DNA from: Flavobacterium aeripolare
Lineage (GTDB): Bacteria; Bacteroidota; Bacteroidia; Flavobacteriales; Flavobacteriaceae
DNA length: 64,000 bases
Direction: 5' to 3'
NCBI RefSeq assembly: GCF_013294025.1
Contig: NZ_JABSNL010000008.1
Coordinates: 148,251 to 212,250, forward strand
The notes under the pieces are model-generated. The model was not told the origin of the DNA. It was given only the letters and a program-made list of their open reading frames with translations, and ran no database searches. Shown one piece after another: positions 62,106-64,000 of the stretch (position 1 is the first letter of the stretch; the number at the start of each line of letters is the position of its first letter). The position numbers were made by a program, and so were the translations under genes.

Positions 62106-62169
62106 ATCAATCCTAAAAGTTGGGGAGGGATTTGATTTTCATTAAATTAGCAGACAAAAAAGTACCCCT

Positions 62170-62534
62170 TGGTAAATTATATAGAACTTTTAAAACTCAT
62201 ACTGCCTGAATTAATTGTAGAACACTTTGATTTGGTGAATACCAAAACTGAACAAGAGAAAATGCATTTGTTTTTGAAGAAAAAAGTGCTCCACCCAAAG
62301 AATATAATAATCGACAACTAGTTTCAAAAGGTTTTTTACATGAGATTACTATTCAAGAATTTCCACTTAGAGGGAAATTCGTATATCTCCATATTAATCG
62401 TAGGAGGTGGCTTAACAAAGATACAGGGAAAGTAGTTTTTAGTCCCGATAGCTATCGGGAGGAATATTGTAGCACAAGGAACCCGCATGACTCATGAGTT
62501 TGCGGATTTTTTAAAAGAAATTAATAAATACTAA
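62170..62534 (+). pseudogene. Transposase N-terminal-region ORF, copy 2, frameshifted twice
   Basis: The sequence begins 'IELLKLILPELIVEHFDLVN' and shifts frame near 62273, where one T appears to be missing. It continues 'EEKSAPPKEYNNRQLVSKG' and 'LRGKFVYLHINRRRWLNKDT', then shifts again at the 18-base palindrome (62443-62460), and ends 'GTRMTHEFADFLKEINKY'. It aligns with copy 1 throughout. Confidence 0.82.
62443..62460. repeat. Perfect 18-base palindrome in IS copy 2, first site
   Basis: TCCCGATAGCTATCGGGA, identical on both strands. It lies at the same codon position as the decayed palindrome of copy 1 and shifts the reading frame. Confidence 0.95.
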
Positions 62535-63521
62535 AGCAAACGATTGTCATACTATTGGATTTTTCTTTGGTGTTAATGGTAAAAAATTGCAACGACAATA
62601 TAAAAAACATCTTAGTAATTTTTCCAATTGGGAACAACGAGAACATGCAAATGAGTGGCTAATTTCCCTTGAAAACAATGTTAGTCATTTATCTATAGAC
62701 GAAGTAAACTTGTCAATGGGAGAGCTTTATACCGTAGTGACCAATAAAGCAGGAAAAGGTAAAAAAGGTTCTATTGTAGCCATTATTGCTGGAACAAAAG
62801 CAGAAGTAGTTATTAATCATTTACAAAGGATAGATTTTAAAAAACGTTCTCAGGTAATTGAAATTACTCTAGACATGGCTAATAGCATGAAATTAATTGC
62901 TAAAAAATTTTTTCCAAAAGCAACACAAGTAACAGATCGTTTCCATGTTCAAAAACTTGCTTTAGAAGCTGTACAAGAAGTTCGCATTAGATTAAAATGG
63001 GAAGCGCTAGATCAAGAAAACCAAAGTATATTAGAAGCAAAACTCAACAATGCACCTTTTGTCTCTAAAGAATTCTCTAACGGAGATACTGCCAAGCAAT
63101 TACTCACCAGGAGTAGGTTTCTACTCTACAAAAGCTCTAACAAATGGAGCGAAAGCCAAAAAGATAGGGCAACAATAGTATTTGAAGCATATCCAGAAAT
63201 TAAAACAGTTTACTTTTTAAGTCAAAAATTACGCAATATTTACAATAACAATACTGATAAATTAATAGCTATCACAAAATTAGCACACTGGTATAACGAT
63301 GTTGAGCGCTTAGGAATAAAAAGTTTTAATACAATAATGAATACCATTAAAATTAACTATGATTCTATTTTGAATTATTTTGGTAATAGAAGTACTAATG
63401 CTTCTGCAGAATCTTTCAATGCTAAAATAAAAGCTTTTAGATCTCTCCCGATAGCTATCGGGATAGAGGTGTTAGAAAAGTTGATTTCTTTCTATTTAGA
63501 TTAACTAAATTATTTGCTTAA
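62530..63521 (+). pseudogene. ISL3-type transposase ORF, copy 2, C-terminus frameshifted
   Basis: The longest open part runs from about 62530 (no ATG; 'CHTIGFFFGVNGKKLQRQYK') to 63504. Catalytic-region motifs are intact: 'LSIDEVNLSMGELYTVV', 'ITLDMANSMKLIAKKFFP', 'VTDRFHVQKLALEAV' and 'STNASAESFNAKIKAFR'. At 63446-63463 a perfect 18-base palindrome interrupts the frame. The expected end 'GVRKVDFFLFRLTKLFA' is present in another frame and stops at 63521, one base before the right terminal repeat. Confidence 0.88.
63446..63463. repeat. Perfect 18-base palindrome in IS copy 2, second site
   Basis: TCCCGATAGCTATCGGGA again, between the codons for 'IKAFRS' and those for 'GVRKVDFF'. Net change is not a multiple of three, so the transposase C-terminus is lost. 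Confidence 0.95.
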
Positions 63522-63560
63522 TCCCCAACTTTTGCACTTGATCCTAATCTTTTTGTTTAA

Positions 63561-63583
63561 TCTTCAACTTTTGCGCTTGATCC
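63561..63583. repeat. Extra IS right-end remnant
   Basis: It resembles the right terminal repeat of copy 2, 39 bases further on (CAACTTTTGCGCTTGATCC against CAACTTTTGCACTTGATCC). A weaker third unit follows near 63587. It is probably the right end of IS copy 1 or of another lost copy. Confidence 0.65.
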
Positions 63584-63680
63584 CTAAGTTTTCGTTATGA
63601 TTCCTAAATTCCCAATATTTATTTAAAAATACAACCACAAAAAAAAGCTCCATTTAGAATTAACTAAATGAAGCTTATTG

Positions 63681-63766
63681 TACTCAGAGCGGGACTTGAA
63701 CCCGCACGAACATTGCTGTTCACTGGATTTTAAGTCCAGCGTGTCTACCAATTTCACCATCCGAGC
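63681..63766 (-). tRNA. tRNA-Leu (UAA)
   Basis: The minus-strand sequence starts GCTCGGATGG and has a D loop TGGTAGACAC, an anticodon stem CTGGA/TCCAG around CTTAAAA (anticodon UAA), a long variable arm and GGTTCAAGTCC as T arm. The acceptor stem GCTCGGA pairs with TCTGAGT using two G-U pairs. The length of 86 fits a class II tRNA. CCA is not encoded. Confidence 0.95.
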
Positions 63767-63773
63767 ATTATAG

Positions 63774-63846
63774 TGGTACCTCCAGGGATCGAACCAGGGA
63801 CACATGGATTTTCAGTCCATTGCTCTACCATCTGAGCTAAGGTACC
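63774..63846 (-). tRNA. tRNA-Phe (GAA)
   Basis: The minus strand reads GGTACCTTAGCTCAGATGG at the 5' end, anticodon stem ATGGA/TCCAT around CTGAAAA (anticodon GAA) and T arm GGTTCGATCC; GGTACCT pairs with AGGTACC. 73 bases, class I. It lies between 5S rRNA and tRNA-Leu, all on the minus strand, so they probably belong to one rRNA operon transcript. Confidence 0.97.
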
Positions 63847-63911
63847 ATTAATTTTACTAAAGTAAAATTTTTATTCAATAAAATAGAATACACTAAATTT
63901 ATTAAAAAGAA

Positions 63912-64000
63912 AGGCGACGACATACTCTCCCACATAACTGCAGTACCATCTGCGCAGGCGGGCTTAACTACTCTGTTCGGGATGGGAAGAGGTGAGCCCC
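63912..64000 (-). rRNA. rrf: 5S ribosomal RNA, 3' part (continues beyond the window)
   Basis: Read on the minus strand it contains TCCCATCCCGAACAGAGTAG and AGTTAAGCCCGCC, the conserved core of 5S rRNA, and ends in GTATGTCGTCGCCTT near 63912. About 89 of some 110 bases are inside the window. It marks the end of an rRNA operon that enters from the right. Confidence 0.95.

Larger units (their letters stand above)
62104..63544 (+). mobile_element. Degenerate ISL3/ISAon1-type insertion sequence, copy 2
   Basis: Bounded by 23-base inverted repeats at 62104-62126 and 63522-63544 that match at 19 positions; the four mismatches are together in the middle. Both start GGATCAA and end AAAAGTTGGGGA when read inward. 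Two ORFs, both frameshifted. It is inserted into the transposase ORF of copy 1. No clear target-site duplication is visible. Confidence 0.88.

Noticed and set aside
63623..63805. 60-codon frame across tRNA-Leu and tRNA-Phe
   Set aside because: The sequence is clearly tRNA; the peptide is an artefact of translating it.
1..64000. CRISPR array or prophage
   Set aside because: No regularly spaced direct repeats of 25-40 bases and no phage structural genes were seen on reading both strands.

Overview
The window is a chromosomal segment of a member of the Bacteroidota, most likely Flavobacterium or a close relative. The evidence is AT-rich DNA, lipoproteins with short lipoboxes, many upstream boxes matching the Bacteroidota -7 element TAnnTTTG, little sign of Shine-Dalgarno sites, and families typical of this group (DUF4920, DUF2752, DUF6452/DUF6048-like, the LETM1-related biofilm-associated family, ISAon1-type insertion sequences).

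Layout. 1-5.4 kb: the 3' end of purL, a standalone DUF3644/HEPN-type gene, two lipoproteins and a GAF histidine kinase. 5.6-13.9 kb: a fatty-acid degradation cluster (acyl-CoA ligase, MarR regulator, FadB-like and FadA-like enzymes, acyl-CoA dehydrogenase) whose last two intergenic gaps carry a long G/C-rich inverted repeat. 14-23.7 kb: a BCCT transporter, Cu/Zn superoxide dismutase, a LETM1-like protein, a SulP transporter followed by a beta-carbonic anhydrase, Dps divergent from OxyR, and two small tandem paralogs. 23.8-34.9 kb: mnmD, ilvE, a MazG-like pyrophosphohydrolase, an M49 peptidase, an SRPBCC/GyrI-like protein, an ECF sigma factor with two partner genes, a cysteine desulfurase, a lipoprotein and an Smr protein. 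35-45 kb: a cysteine synthesis operon (serine acetyltransferase, cysteine synthase, GNAT), OsmC, an SGNH hydrolase, a CocE-type hydrolase, a TonB-plug-like surface protein, a gene broken by a one-base frameshift, and a MepB-like protein. 45-60.4 kb: rlmD and lipoprotein/outer-membrane partners, RNA methyltransferases, a ZIP transporter, murQ and a run of small genes, TerC, TypA/BipA, and a histidine kinase with a response regulator.

60.4-64 kb is a decayed region. Two degenerate copies of an ISL3/ISAon1-type insertion sequence lie one inside the other, followed by tRNA-Leu(UAA), tRNA-Phe(GAA) and the 3' part of 5S rRNA. All three RNAs are on the minus strand, so this is the tail of an rRNA operon.

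Most coding content is ordinary core genome. The unusual signals are in non-coding or broken DNA: (1) an 18-base perfect palindrome, with one decayed copy, sitting inside the transposase genes where it replaces codons; (2) a structured intergenic repeat present four times with conserved arms and variable hairpins, two copies of which flank two small unknown genes in inverted orientation; (3) the long inverted repeats in the fad cluster, whose arms differ by compensatory changes; (4) a nine-A tract that breaks a secreted-protein gene; (5) several genes whose promoter-like box lies only 4-6 bases before the start codon, suggesting leaderless mRNAs. No CRISPR array, prophage or multi-gene defence system was seen.
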